Positions 44,576 through 55,654 are shown, counted from the first letter of the stretch. The stretch is DNA of 64,000 nucleotides from Iamia sp963728655 (GCA_963728655.1 CAVSLD010000006.1:1488001-1552000); one strand, 5' to 3'. The notes: generated by a model not told the origin, from the letters alone. Numbers and translations: made by a program.

Positions 44576-45787
44576 TCACGGCGCGGCGAGGGCCGCCAGG
44601 GCGGCACCGGCCAGCAGCCGAGCCCCGATCGCCAGGGCCCGCTCGTCGACGTCGAAGGCGCCGGAGTGGATGTCGACGGGGTCGGCCCCGGGGGTGGTCA
44701 CGCCCAGGCGGGCGAAGGCGCCCGGCACACGTTCGAGGAACCAGGAGAAGTCCTCGCCCCCGCCGCTCTGGCGGGTGGGGACCACGCCGCCGGGGACGGC
44801 CACCGCCTCGGCCGCCCCGGCCAGGAGGCGGGTGGCCCACGGGTCGTTCTCGACCGGCGGGGCACCGGTGCGGTGGTCGAGCTCCCACGTGGCGCCCAGC
44901 GGCTCGGCGATCCCGGCCACCAGCCCCGGCAGGAGGCGGGCCGCGTCCTCCCAGCCGGCCCGTCCGCCGGCCCGCAGCGAGCCGCGGATGACGGCCTGGC
45001 TGGGGATCACGTTGGGGGCGTCGCCCGAGGAGATGGCGCCGAAGGTGAGGTTGACGCTGTCGCGCGGGTCGGTCATGCGGTCGAGGTCGCCCTGCAGCCC
45101 CACGACCATGCGGGCCGCGACGTGGACGAGGTCGACGGTGCGGTGGGGTCGGCCGGTGTGGCCCCCGGGGCCGGAGAGGCGGATCTCGACCATGTCCGCC
45201 GCGGAGGTGATGGGACCGGACGACACGCCGACCTGGCCCACGTCCAGCCGGGGGTCGCAGTGCAGGGCGAAGATGGCCCGGGCCCCGTCGACCAGGCCGG
45301 CCTCGGCCAGCGGCCTGGCACCGGAGGGGATGGTCTCCTCGGCCGGCTGGAACACGATGCGCACCCGCCCCTCCCCCGGGCGCAGCACCCGGGCGAGGGC
45401 CTGCGCCGCGCCCACGGCGGCGGCGGTGTGGGCGTCGTGGCCGCAGGCGTGGGCCACGCCCGGGACGGTGGAGCGGTAGGGCGCGTCCTTGACGTCGGTG
45501 AGGCGCAGGGCGTCCATGTCGGCCCGGAGGGCGACGAGGGGTTCGCCCTCGCCCACGTCGCAGATCAGGCCCGTCGGCGTCGGCGCCGCCTCCACCGCCA
45601 GCCCGGTGGCGGCCAGGTGGCGGCCCACCACCTCGGTGGTGCGGGCCTCCTCCCACGATGGCTCGGGGTGGGCGTGGAGGTCGCGCCGCAGGGCGACGAG
45701 GTCGGCCTCGACCTCGGCGACGGCCCGGGCGACCTCACGGGCGCGGTCGTCGGGGCCCGCCTGCGGAGCGGGTACGGCCGCGCTCAT
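44576..45787 (-). CDS. M20 family amidohydrolase
   Basis: 403 residues. Metal-binding and catalytic motifs: ALRADMDALRL, HACGHDAHTAA, QPAEETIPSGARPL and HSGAFDVDERAL; SGGEDFSWFLERVPGAF is the late His/Glu region. This is the IAA-amino-acid hydrolase/N-acyl-amino-acid amidohydrolase type. The dimerisation (lid) domain is intact (GPGGHTGRPHRTVDLV). The substrate is unknown. ATG at 45787 is chosen over 45814 because the family starts near there. Located between GCS2 and queA. Confidence 0.9.
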   Translation of the reverse strand: MSAAVPAPQAGPDDRAREVARAVAEVEADLVALRRDLHAHPEPSWEEARTTEVVGRHLAATGLAVEAAPTPTGLICDVGEGEPLVALRADMDALRLTDVKDAPYRSTVPGVAHACGHDAHTAAAVGAAQALARVLRPGEGRVRIVFQPAEETIPSGARPLAEAGLVDGARAIFALHCDPRLDVGQVGVSSGPITSAADMVEIRLSGPGGHTGRPHRTVDLVHVAARMVVGLQGDLDRMTDPRDSVNLTFGAISSGDAPNVIPSQAVIRGSLRAGGRAGWEDAARLLPGLVAGIAEPLGATWELDHRTGAPPVENDPWATRLLAGAAEAVAVPGGVVPTRQSGGGEDFSWFLERVPGAFARLGVTTPGADPVDIHSGAFDVDERALAIGARLLAGAALAALAAP

Positions 45788-45854
45788 CGCCACGCCCGAC
45801 GTCGGTCGGGGCACGGGAGGCCGGGGCGGGCCGGGGGACGCTCGGGCACGGATC

Positions 45855-47021
45855 TCACGAGGGTGAGGGGAGCACGCCGGGGCGGTCCGATGCCAGCTCG
45901 GCCACCAGCAGGTCGACCACCGGGCGCAGCCCGTCGGCGCCGCAGGCCCCCGGGGCCACCACCGCCCGCTGCCGCTCGTAGCTGGCGCCGCCGGCCACGA
46001 TGCCCTCCACCCGGGCCAGCTCGTCGACGCAGCCCAGCCGCTCGGCGGCGGGGGCCAGCTCGGCCACGAGGGCCCGGACCGCGTCGCGGACGGGCACCAG
46101 GTCGCCCTGGTCGTCGACGATGAGCCGGGCGTCGAGGCCGTGGCGCCCGGCCCGCCACTTGTTCTGGCGCAGCACCCAGTCGTGCTGGCGGGGCAGGGGG
46201 CGGCCCTCGTCGAGGCAGGTGTCGAAGTGCGAGACCAGGCACTGGGCCAAGGCGGCGATGGCGCTGACCTCGCCCAGGGTGGGGATGCCGTCGCACATGC
46301 GCAGCTCGACGGTGCCGAAGTCGGGGTGGGGGCGGATGTCCCACCACACCTCGCGCACGGTGGAGATGGCGGCCGAGGAGACCAGCGTCTCCATCAGCTG
46401 CTCGAAGTCCTCCCAGCTCTCGATGGGCGAGGGCAGGCCGGCGGTGGGGAGGCCCTCGAACACCTTGCTGCGACACGATGCCAGGCCGGTGTCACGGCCC
46501 TCCCAGTAGGGGCTGGAGGCCGACAGCGCCAGCAGGTGCGGGATGTAGCCGGAGAGGGCGTTGGCGATGGCGATGGCCTTCTCCGGCGAGCGGATGCCGA
46601 CGTGCACGTGCACGCCGAAGATCGCCAGGCGCCGGGCCATCCACTGCATCTCCTCGATGAGCTGGGCGTAGCGGGGGTTGGGGCTGACCTGCTGGTCCTG
46701 CCAGGCCGAGAAGGGGTGGGTGCCCGAGCAGAGCAGGTCGAGGCCCCGCCGGTCGGCCGCCGCGACCACCTCGTCGAGGGTGGCCTGGAGGTCGGCCCGG
46801 GCCTCGGCCACGGAGGTGCAGACCCCGGTGATGATCTCGATGGTGCACTCGAAGAGCTCGTGCTTGGCCTTGGGGTGCTCGCCCTCGGGGTGGCCGGCGC
46901 CGATCTCGCCCAGGATCGCGCTGGCCGCACTGGCCAGGGCCCGGGTCTCCCGGTCGACGAGCTCGAGCTCGACCTCGACGCCGAGGCTGGGCCCGGGCGA
47001 GCTGTTGAAGTCGATCTCCAC
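45855..47021 (-). CDS. Carboxylate-amine ligase, GCS2 family (YbdK-like)
   Basis: 388 residues. GVEVELELVDRETRAL, ELFECTIEIITGVC, CSGTHPFSAWQDQQVSPNPRY and GVHVHVGIRSPEKAI with WWDIRPHPDFGTVELRMCD are GCS2 signatures of weak glutamate-cysteine ligases. In mycothiol-making actinobacteria members may act on glutamate (for example EgtA-like ergothioneine enzymes), so the product is uncertain. GTG at 47021 has GGAGG eight bases upstream. It lies in a ruvCAB-queA interval where these two genes are an insertion relative to the common order. Confidence 0.88.
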   Translation of the reverse strand: MEIDFNSSPGPSLGVEVELELVDRETRALASAASAILGEIGAGHPEGEHPKAKHELFECTIEIITGVCTSVAEARADLQATLDEVVAAADRRGLDLLCSGTHPFSAWQDQQVSPNPRYAQLIEEMQWMARRLAIFGVHVHVGIRSPEKAIAIANALSGYIPHLLALSASSPYWEGRDTGLASCRSKVFEGLPTAGLPSPIESWEDFEQLMETLVSSAAISTVREVWWDIRPHPDFGTVELRMCDGIPTLGEVSAIAALAQCLVSHFDTCLDEGRPLPRQHDWVLRQNKWRAGRHGLDARLIVDDQGDLVPVRDAVRALVAELAPAAERLGCVDELARVEGIVAGGASYERQRAVVAPGACGADGLRPVVDLLVAELASDRPGVLPSPS

Positions 47022-47116
47022 GGGGCCTCCTCGCCGACGGTGGCGATCGTGCGAGCCTACGGCGGCCCGCCGCCCCCGCCGGGCGACCCGGCCGGGCCGG
47101 TGTGGCCGGGGGGTGC

Positions 47117-49215
<2,099 letters not shown>

Positions 49216-49258
49216 CGGTCGGTCCCCCGAGGCGGCGCCGCGCGTCGTCGGACCGGCC

Positions 49259-49882
49259 TCATCGGCGGGCCACCATGCGGCGGAGGGCCTCGCTGACCAG
49301 GGACGACACGTCGTCGCCCCCGGGCAGGTCGCGGGTGGCCTCGGCGATCTCGTCGGTGGCGTAGCCCAGGGCGGCGAGGGCGTCGCGGACGTCGGCCCGC
49401 ACCGCCCCGGCCCCGTTCCCGTTGCTCGACGGCGTGCCGTCGGCCGCGGCCAGGGCCGCGCCGACGTCGCCGGCGGGGACCTCGAGGCGGCTCTTGAGCT
49501 CGACCAGCAGCCGGGCCGCGGTCTTCTTGCCGACCCCCGGGACCAGGCAGAGGGCGGACACGTCGTCGTCGGCCAGGACCCGGCGCAGGGCCATGGGCTC
49601 GTGGACCGACAAGATGGCCAGGGCCAGGGCCGGGCCCACCCCGTGGGCCGAGATCAGGGCCTCGAAGGCCACCCTCTCGTCGCGGCTGGCGAAGCCGTAG
49701 AGGACCTGGGCGTCCTCCCGGACGTGGTGGTGGGTCCAGACCCGGACCTCGGCGCCCACGTCGCCCAGGCGGGCGGAGGTGGCGGGCCCGGCCAGCACCC
49801 GGTAGCCGACGCCCCCCACCTCGACCAGCAGCTCCCCGTCGGGGGCCCGCTCGACGAGGGTGCCGCGCAGCGATCCGATCAT
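49259..49882 (-). CDS. ruvA: Holliday junction DNA helicase subunit RuvA
   Basis: 207 residues. MIGSLRGTL N-terminus (OB domain), GVGYRVLAG, then two helix-hairpin-helix motifs (SAHGVGPALALAIL and VPGVGKKTAARLLVELK) and a C-terminal domain III (VRDALAALGYATDEIAEA). It targets RuvB to four-way junctions. ATG at 49882 matches the family; ATG at 49891 is possible. It lies 25 bases after ruvC. Confidence 0.95.
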   Translation of the reverse strand: MIGSLRGTLVERAPDGELLVEVGGVGYRVLAGPATSARLGDVGAEVRVWTHHHVREDAQVLYGFASRDERVAFEALISAHGVGPALALAILSVHEPMALRRVLADDDVSALCLVPGVGKKTAARLLVELKSRLEVPAGDVGAALAAADGTPSSNGNGAGAVRADVRDALAALGYATDEIAEATRDLPGGDDVSSLVSEALRRMVARR

Positions 49883-49907
49883 CCCGGCCATGGTCGCGCT
49901 CCCGGGC

Positions 49908-50414
49908 TCACCCGCGGCCCACCGCGACCCGGCTCCGCATCGGGGCGTGGGCCAGGTGGCAGAGGGCCAGGGCGGCGGCATCGGCCGCGTCGGCGGGACG
50001 GGGGGCGGCGGCCAGGCCCAGGAGGGACTGCACCATGCGCGCCACCTGGTCCTTGTCGGCCCGTCCGTCGCCGGCCACGGCCTGCTTGACCTGGCTCGGC
50101 GTGTACTCCAGCACCTCGGCCCCGGCCCGGTGGGCCTCGGCCATGGCCAGGCCGCTGGCCTGGCCCACGGCCATGGCCGTGCGCACGTTGCTCTGGAAGA
50201 ACACCCGCTCGACGGCCACCACCGCGGGCCGGGTCTCGGCCAGGAGGTCGGCCAGCTCGCGCTGGAGCTCGCCCAGGCGGGCCGGCAGGGGGTCCGAGGG
50301 GGCGGTGCGGATCACGCCGATGGCCCGGGCCCGGGTGGGCCGGCCGCGCCCGCCGGCCTCCAGGCAGGCGTAGCCGCACCGGGTGAGGCCGGGGTCGATG
50401 CCGAGGACGAACAC
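49908..50414 (-). CDS. ruvC: Crossover junction endodeoxyribonuclease RuvC
   Basis: 168 residues. The RNase H-like acidic site is seen in LGIDPGLTRCGYAC (Asp), VAVERVFFQSNVRTAMAVGQ (Glu), and DAADAAALALCHLAHA (Asp pair). It nicks Holliday junctions symmetrically. GTG at 50414, with TAGGCT eight bases upstream, starts the ruvC-ruvA-ruvB operon. Confidence 0.95.
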   Translation of the reverse strand: MFVLGIDPGLTRCGYACLEAGGRGRPTRARAIGVIRTAPSDPLPARLGELQRELADLLAETRPAVVAVERVFFQSNVRTAMAVGQASGLAMAEAHRAGAEVLEYTPSQVKQAVAGDGRADKDQVARMVQSLLGLAAAPRPADAADAAALALCHLAHAPMRSRVAVGRG

Positions 50415-50422
50415 AGGTTCGG

Positions 50423-50428
50423 AGCCTA
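50423..50428 (-). promoter_or_regulatory. -10 box of ruvC
   Basis: TAGGCT on the minus strand, eight bases before the GTG at 50414. Confidence 0.45.
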
Positions 50429-50444
50429 GGCCAGCGCCGTCCCC

Positions 50445-50471
50445 CCGCCCGGGACCTCGGGTCCCGGGCGG
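50445..50471. promoter_or_regulatory. 12-bp perfect hairpin in the ruvC / ABC exporter divergent region
   Basis: CCGCCCGGGACC (50445-50456) pairs perfectly with GGTCCCGGGCGG (50460-50471), loop TCG. It lies upstream of both divergent genes and just behind the ruvC -10 box, so it might be an operator or an element blocking read-through. No gene regulator is next to it. Confidence 0.45.
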
Positions 50472-50620
50472 TGCCCGCCCCCGTCCTGAGGCACCTGCGG
50501 AGCGCGGGGCGCAACGGGTGTGCCCCAGGAGGGCGGCGCGGCCAGGACCGACCGGCGCCGGGAGCAGCCCGGGCCTCCGCTCCCGCTCACGGCGGCCCCG
50601 GTCCGGCCGATGGAGGCGGG

Positions 50621-51700
50621 ATGTCTGCACCAGCCGACCACCCCACCGCGGCCCCGGAGCCGGTCGTCGCCCTGTCCGGGGTCCACCGCCGCTTCGCCCG
50701 CGTCGAGGCCCTCCGGGGCCTGTCGCTCACCGTCGCCCCCGGCACCGTCACCGTGCTGCTCGGCCCCAACGGGGCGGGCAAGACCACCGCCATCCGGGTC
50801 ATCACCGGCGCCCTGGGCATCCACGAGGGCTCGGTGCGGGTCTTCGGCCTCGACCCGGACGTGGGTCGCAACGGCGAGTCGGTCCGGCGCCGCTGCGGGA
50901 TCGTCTCGGCCAAGCCCGCCCTCTACGACCGCCTCTCCGGCCTCGACAACCTCCGGTACGCGGCCGAGCTCTACGGCCTGGGCTGGGACGACGACACCCG
51001 CGAGCGGGTGATGGCGGCCGCCACCCGGTTCGGCATCCAGGCCAGCCTGTCCGACCAGGTGGGCGGCTACTCGACGGGCATGAAGACCCGCCTGGCCCTG
51101 TCCCGCTCGGTGCTGCACGAGCCCGACCTGCTGCTCTTCGACGAGCCCACGTCGGGCCTCGACCCCGAGTCGAGCCACGCCGTGCTCTCGATGATCAAGG
51201 ACATGGCGGCCGACGGCACCACCGTCATCATGTGCACCCACCTGCTCATGGAGGCCGAGGGACTGGCCGAGCAGGTCGTGGTGATGGAGGGCGGCCTCGA
51301 CATCGCCGCCGGCCGACCGGCCGAGCTGGTCCGGCGCTACTGGCCCGACGACGCCGTCCGCCTCGCGGCCGAGGACGCCGCCGCCCTCGACGCCGTGACC
51401 GAGCTCCCCGGCGTGCGCGGCGTCGACCCGGTGCCCGGCACCATCGGCGAGGTCGACGTCCGCCTCGACGACATGCGACGGGTCCCGGACCTGGTCATGG
51501 CGCTCACGACCCGGGGTGTCCGCCTCACCCGGGTCAGCCCCCACGACCGCTCCCTCGAGGAGCTCTACTTCGCCGTCCGGGCCCCGCACATCCGCACCGC
51601 CCCGTCCGACGGCGGGCTCATGCCCGAGGCCTCCGCCCACCGCGACGAGCCGGCCCCGGCGGCCCCCCTCCCCACGGCCGAGGAGGCCCCCGTCGCATGA
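50621..51700 (+). CDS. ABC transporter ATP-binding protein (ABC-2 exporter type)
   Basis: 359 residues. Walker A GPNGAGKTT, signature YSTGMKTRLALSRSVLHEP, Walker B LLLFDEPTSGLDP, switch His in IMCTHLLMEAEG. The C-terminal 120 residues (after LFPRP-like region, PDDAVRLAAEDAAALD) are a non-ATPase extension typical of bacterial export ATPases such as those of the DrrA/NatA group. GGAGGCGGG precedes ATG at 50621. It acts with the permease 118 bases downstream; the cargo is unknown. Confidence 0.93.
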   Translation: MSAPADHPTAAPEPVVALSGVHRRFARVEALRGLSLTVAPGTVTVLLGPNGAGKTTAIRVITGALGIHEGSVRVFGLDPDVGRNGESVRRRCGIVSAKPALYDRLSGLDNLRYAAELYGLGWDDDTRERVMAAATRFGIQASLSDQVGGYSTGMKTRLALSRSVLHEPDLLLFDEPTSGLDPESSHAVLSMIKDMAADGTTVIMCTHLLMEAEGLAEQVVVMEGGLDIAAGRPAELVRRYWPDDAVRLAAEDAAALDAVTELPGVRGVDPVPGTIGEVDVRLDDMRRVPDLVMALTTRGVRLTRVSPHDRSLEELYFAVRAPHIRTAPSDGGLMPEASAHRDEPAPAAPLPTAEEAPVA

Positions 51701-51702
51701 GC

Positions 51703-51764
51703 GAGCGCAGCGAGAGGACCAGACGACACCGCTGTCTCCCCGCCGCCGACGCGAGCGCAGCGAG
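51703..51764 (+). repeat. Two copies of GAGCGCAGCGAG, 50 bases apart
   Basis: The 12-mer lies at 51703-51714 and 51753-51764 in the gap between the ABC ATPase and its permease. The segment directly after the ATPase stop (ATGA) could start a 41-codon frame beginning MSERSERTR, which I do not call. Short GAGCGCAGCGAG-like repeats are frequent in high-GC actinobacterial intergenic DNA. Confidence 0.5.
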
Positions 51765-51818
51765 CACCGGCGGCGCTCCTCGGCACCGTCGACACCCCGA
51801 CCACCGTGAGGAGTGCCG

Positions 51819-52643
51819 ATGAGCTGGCACCGCGTCCGCATCGTCATCCGCACCGAGCTGCGCCAGCTGTCCCAGGCCCGGGACTTCTGGGGGCCCATGG
51901 TGATCCTCGGTGCCCTCTTCTTCGTCGTGGTCCCGACGATCCTGTTCCTCACCATCACCCAGATCGGCAACGTCGAGGCGGTGGACAACGTGTCCAAGGC
52001 CATCGACGTGCTCCCCGCCGGGGCCCAGCAGTCGATCCCCGACGTGGCCGCCTCGGGGCGCACCTCCTACGCCCTGGCCGTGTTCCTCCTGGCACCGGTG
52101 GCCATCGTCGTGCCCCTGACCATCTCGACCGCGGTGGGCGCCGCCAGCCTGGTGGGCGAGCGGGAGCGGGGCACCGGCGAGTTCCTGGCCCACTCCCCCG
52201 CCGACGCCCGGGAGATCTACCTGGGCAAGGTGATCGCCAGCATCGTGCCCGGCTACCTGACGACCTTCGTCGGCTTCGGTGCCTACTCGCTGATCGTCAA
52301 CCTGCTGGTCGGCCCCGAGGTCGGCGGCTGGTTCTTCCCCACCCGGCAGTGGTGGGTCATGGTCCTCTGGGTCCTGCCCCCGTTCCTGGCCATCGCCCTG
52401 TCGATCGTGCTCCGGCTGTCGTCCCGGGTGAAGTCCACCGCTGCGGCCCAGCAGGCCTCGGGCCTGGTGACCCTGCCCCTCATCGGGATCGCCTACGGCC
52501 AGGCCACCGGATCACTGTTCGGCGCCGCCGGCCTGGGCTGGGTGATCGGCGGGGTGGCCTGGGTCATCGCCATCGCGTCCCTCGCCCGGGGCATGGCCAT
52601 GACCAAGCGCTCCCGCCTCCTCGGCGTCGTCGACGGCATCTGA
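51819..52643 (+). CDS. ABC-2 type permease
   Basis: 274 residues. Six predicted helices, first FWGPMVILGALFFVVVPTILFL, with VVPLTISTAVGAASLVGERERGTGEFLAHSPADAREIYLGKV (the ABC-2 cytoplasmic E-R loop). It should form the membrane part of the exporter with the ATPase at 50621. GAGGAG lies five bases before the ATG at 51819. Cargo unknown. Confidence 0.88.
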   Translation: MSWHRVRIVIRTELRQLSQARDFWGPMVILGALFFVVVPTILFLTITQIGNVEAVDNVSKAIDVLPAGAQQSIPDVAASGRTSYALAVFLLAPVAIVVPLTISTAVGAASLVGERERGTGEFLAHSPADAREIYLGKVIASIVPGYLTTFVGFGAYSLIVNLLVGPEVGGWFFPTRQWWVMVLWVLPPFLAIALSIVLRLSSRVKSTAAAQQASGLVTLPLIGIAYGQATGSLFGAAGLGWVIGGVAWVIAIASLARGMAMTKRSRLLGVVDGI

Positions 52644-52662
52644 CCCGCCCGAGCCGGCCCAC

Positions 52663-52720
52663 CCCCGAGGTGGTGTCGGTCCTGGTCGTCAGAGCGACCA
52701 CGATCGACACCGGTTCGGGG
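52663..52720. repeat. Intergenic palindromic element, copy 3
   Basis: 58-base imperfect palindrome 20 bases after the permease stop. Left arm CCCCGAGGTGGTGTCGGTCC and right arm ACGATCGACACCGGTTCGGGG match at about four fifths of positions; the inner TGGTCG/CGACCA pair adds a stem. The right half matches the copies at 18880 and (reversed) 18000. It may also end the ABC operon. Confidence 0.6.
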
Positions 52721-52750
52721 CCGCGCTCCCCGACGCCCGGGGCCGGCGCG

Positions 52751-53215
52751 TCAGGTGGAGCGGGCGACGGCGGCGGCGATGTCGTCGGGGGGCTGGAAGG
52801 TGAGCCCGGCGACGGCCCGGTGGATCCAGCCGATGGTGCCGGCGCCGTCGACCACGAACACCGAGCGCCGGTAGAACCCGAGGGGCCCGACGATGCCGTA
52901 GGCGTGGCCCACCGCCTTGTCCTCGTCGGCCAGCAGGGGGAAGGCGAAGCCGCCGTGGGCGGCGGCGAAGTCCCGGTGGCTGTCGACCGACTGGGGGCTG
53001 AGGGCCAGCACCAGGGCGCCGACGTCGGCGAAGGCCTCGATCTCGTCGGTGTAGGTGACCAGCTGCCGGGTGCAGACCGGTGTGCCGTCGCCCGGGTAGA
53101 AGACGAGCACGGCGGGCTGGCCCCGCAGGTCCGACAGCGTCCAGGACCCCACCCGGTCGCCCTCGACGCCGGGCAGGGTGAAGTCTGGTGCGGCGTCGCC
53201 GACCCTCAACCCCAC
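52751..53215 (-). CDS. Peroxiredoxin, one-cysteine type
   Basis: 154 residues, AhpC/TSA-like thioredoxin fold. DFTLPGVEG, then the active site GDGTPVCTRQL with the only cysteine in the protein; the common Pxx(T)xxC motif is kept. With no resolving cysteine it must use an outside thiol, perhaps mycothiol or a mycoredoxin in this organism. It should reduce hydrogen or organic peroxides. ATG start; a fourth, partial repeat copy lies upstream (53205-53255). Confidence 0.88.
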   Translation of the reverse strand: MGLRVGDAAPDFTLPGVEGDRVGSWTLSDLRGQPAVLVFYPGDGTPVCTRQLVTYTDEIEAFADVGALVLALSPQSVDSHRDFAAAHGGFAFPLLADEDKAVGHAYGIVGPLGFYRRSVFVVDGAGTIGWIHRAVAGLTFQPPDDIAAAVARST

Positions 53216-53255
53216 GACGACCGGCCCTGGCAGGTCACGACCACGACGACCGGTT
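53205..53255. repeat. Possible partial palindromic element, copy 4
   Basis: Shares CGACCACGACGACCGGTTCGG and an upstream CACGACGACCGG with copies 1-3, but with gaps and overlapping the peroxiredoxin start. Weak match. Confidence 0.3.
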
Positions 53256-53314
53256 CGGTGCGGGTCGTGCTGCGGATGGGGACGCGGTCCCCGGCCCGGG
53301 GATCGGGCCCGGGG

Positions 53315-54066
53315 TCAGCCGGCATCGAGGGTGGCGAACACGTCGTCGGAGATGTCGAAGTTGGCGTGCACGTCCTGCACGTCGTCGCTGTCCTCCAGGG
53401 CGTCGATGAGCGACAGCACCGACTTCGCGGCGGCGGCGTCGTCGAGGGGGACGAGGTTGGCCGCGATCATGGCCGTGTCCGACGACCGGACCGGGAACCC
53501 CGCGTCCTCCAGGGCCCGGCGCACGTCTTCGACATCGGTCGGCGCGCAGGTGACCCGCCACACCACCTCGTCGTCGGCCAGGTCCTCGGCGCCGGCGTCG
53601 AGGGCGGCCATCATGAGGTCGTCCTCGTCGGCCGCCCGGTCGACGATCACGTGCCCTTGCGCTCGAACTGCCAGGCCACCGCGCCCGGCTCGGCCAGGGA
53701 CCCGCCGGCCCGACTGAAGATCGTGCGCACCTCCGAGCCCGAGCGGTTGCGGTTGTCGGTGAGGACGTCGATGAGCACGGCCACGCCGTGGGGGGCGTAG
53801 CCCTCGTAGGTGATCTGCTCGTAGACGACGCCGTCGAGGTCGCCGGTGGCCCGCTTGACGGCCCGCTCGATGGTGTCGAGCGGCACCGACGCGTCGCGGG
53901 CCTTCTGGTACATGGTCCGCAGCGTGGGGTTGGCGTCGAGGTCGGCACCGCCCTGGCGGGCCGCCACCTCGACCTGGCGGATGAGCTTGGCGAAGAGCTT
54001 GCCCCGCTTGGCGTCGGCGGCGCCCTTCTTGTGCTTGATCGTGGCCCACTTGGAATGGCCGGACAT
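53315..54066 (-). CDS. yebC: YebC/PmpR family transcription-translation factor, frameshifted
   Basis: About 250 residues after restoring one base near 53648-53656. SGHSKWATIKHKKGAADAKRGKLFAKLIRQ is the YebC N-terminus, with NPTLRTMYQKARDASVPLDTIERAVKRATG; the second frame continues with HVIVDRAADEDDLMMAALDAGAED and ends DVFATLDAG. Family members regulate genes or help ribosomes at proline stretches. The frame break cuts a universally conserved protein, so it is probably an error. ATG overlaps the pdxT stop by one base. Confidence 0.9.
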
Positions 54067-54695
54067 CAGTTCTCCTCGAAGGTGGACAGGAAGAGGCGGT
54101 GGAGGCGCAGGTCGTCGGTGAGCTCCGGGTGGAACGATGCCACGACCGTCGATCCCTGGCGGGCCAGGACGGGGCGGTCGCCCACGGTGGCCAGCACCTC
54201 GACGGCGGCCCCGGCGGCCTCCACGACCGGGGCCCGGATGAAGACGGCGTGGAAGGGGCCGCCCTCGACCGCGGCGCCGCCCCAGGTGAGGTCGAGGTCG
54301 GCCTCGAAGGAGTTCACCTGGCGGCCGAAGGCGTTGCGGCGCACGGTGACGTCGATCGTGGCCAGGCTCTCCTGGTCGGCCCGGCCGTCGAGCACCTCGG
54401 TGGCCAGGAGGATCATCCCCGCGCAGGTGCCGAGGGCGGGCATGCCGCCGGCCAGGCGCTCGGCCAGCGGGGCCCGCAGCCCGCTGCTGTCGAGCAGCTT
54501 GGACATGGTGGTGGACTCGCCGCCGGGCAGCACCAGTCCGTCGACGTCGGCCAGCGCGGCGGCGCTGCGCACCTCCACGGGTTCGGCGCCGAGGGCGCGC
54601 AGCGCGGCAGCGTGGCGGGCGACCTCGCCCTGGAGGGCGAGGATGCCGACCTTCAGGCCCGGGGTGGGCGTGGGGGCCGGGACGGCGCCCGCCAT
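54066..54695 (-). CDS. pdxT: Pyridoxal 5'-phosphate synthase glutaminase PdxT
   Basis: 209 residues. Class I glutaminase: LALQGEVARHAAALRALG, GLVLPGGESTTMSKLL, PALGTCAGMILLA (nucleophile Cys), and SFHPELTDD (catalytic His, Glu). It supplies ammonia to PdxS for vitamin B6 synthesis. It lies between pdxS (37 bases upstream) and yebC (1-base overlap), probably one operon. Confidence 0.96.
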   Translation of the reverse strand: MAGAVPAPTPTPGLKVGILALQGEVARHAAALRALGAEPVEVRSAAALADVDGLVLPGGESTTMSKLLDSSGLRAPLAERLAGGMPALGTCAGMILLATEVLDGRADQESLATIDVTVRRNAFGRQVNSFEADLDLTWGGAAVEGGPFHAVFIRAPVVEAAGAAVEVLATVGDRPVLARQGSTVVASFHPELTDDLRLHRLFLSTFEEN

Positions 54696-54732
54696 CCCGG
54701 GGGCTCCGGCTCGGGGCGTCCGGGGACGGGGC

Positions 54733-55641
54733 TCACCAGCCCCGCTCGGCGAAGGTGGTCTCCAGGCCGGCGACCTCGAGGCCCGGCATGGCGGTGCCGA
54801 GGCCACGGGACACCTTGGCCAGCATCTCGGGGTCGCGGAAGTGGGTGGTGGCCTCGACGATGGCCTTGGCCCGGCGGGCCGGGTCGTCGCTCTTGAAGAT
54901 GCCCGAGCCCACGAAGGTGGCCTCGGCCCCGAGCTGCATGGTGAGGGCGGCGTCGGCCGGGGTGGCGATGCCGCCGGCGCAGAACAGCGGGACGGGCAGG
55001 CGACCGGTGCTGGCCACCTCCTGCACCAGCGGCAGCGGGGCGGCCAGGCGCTTGGCCCAGTCGAACTGCTCGGCCGGGTCGGCCTGGGTGAGGCGGCGGA
55101 CATCGCCCAGGATGGCGCGCAGGTGGCGCACGGCCTCGACGATGTTGCCGGTGCCGGCCTCGCCCTTCGAGCGGATCATGCAGGCACCCTCGGAGATGCG
55201 GCGCAGGGCCTCGCCCAGGTTGGTGGCGCCGCAGACGAAGGGGACGGTGAAGGCCCACTTGTCGATGTGGTGGGCCTCGTCGGCCGGGGTGAGGACCTCG
55301 GACTCGTCGACGAAGTCGACGCCCAGGGCCTCGAGGATCTGGGCCTCGACGAAGTGGCCGATGCGGGCCTTGGCCATGACCGGGATGGTGGTGACGGCCT
55401 TGATGCCCTCGATCATCTCGGGGTCGCTCATGCGGGCCACGCCGCCGTCGCGCCGGATGTCCGACGGCACCCGCTCGAGGGCCATGACGGCCACCGCGCC
55501 GGCGTCCTCGGCGATGCGGGCCTGGTCGGGGTCGACCACGTCCATGATCACGCCGCCCCGCAGCATCTCGGCCAGACCGCGCTTCACCCGGAAGGTGCCT
55601 GTCTCGGGCGGCGGGCCGGCGGGGGTCGAGGTGTCGGACAT
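54733..55641 (-). CDS. pdxS: Pyridoxal 5'-phosphate synthase PdxS
   Basis: 302 residues, near the family length. RVKRGLAEMLRGGVIMDVV, VMALERVPSDIR, VMAKARIGHFVEAQ and KGEAGTGNIVEAVRHLR carry the catalytic lysines; FCAGGIATPADAALTMQLGAEATFVGSGIFKS is the phosphate site. It builds PLP from ribose-5-phosphate, glyceraldehyde-3-phosphate and ammonia from PdxT. ATG at 55641 has TACACT seven bases upstream (leaderless). Confidence 0.97.
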   Translation of the reverse strand: MSDTSTPAGPPPETGTFRVKRGLAEMLRGGVIMDVVDPDQARIAEDAGAVAVMALERVPSDIRRDGGVARMSDPEMIEGIKAVTTIPVMAKARIGHFVEAQILEALGVDFVDESEVLTPADEAHHIDKWAFTVPFVCGATNLGEALRRISEGACMIRSKGEAGTGNIVEAVRHLRAILGDVRRLTQADPAEQFDWAKRLAAPLPLVQEVASTGRLPVPLFCAGGIATPADAALTMQLGAEATFVGSGIFKSDDPARRAKAIVEATTHFRDPEMLAKVSRGLGTAMPGLEVAGLETTFAERGW

Positions 55642-55648
55642 GGCCCTC

Positions 55649-55654
55649 AGTGTA
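55649..55654 (-). promoter_or_regulatory. -10 box of pdxS
   Basis: TACACT on the minus strand, seven bases before the ATG at 55641; leaderless pdxS-pdxT-yebC transcript expected. Confidence 0.5.

Noticed and set aside
51697..51822. 41-codon frame starting MSERSERTR between the ABC genes
   Set aside because: It consists of the GAGCGCAGCGAG repeat and low-complexity sequence and runs to the permease start; no support as a gene.
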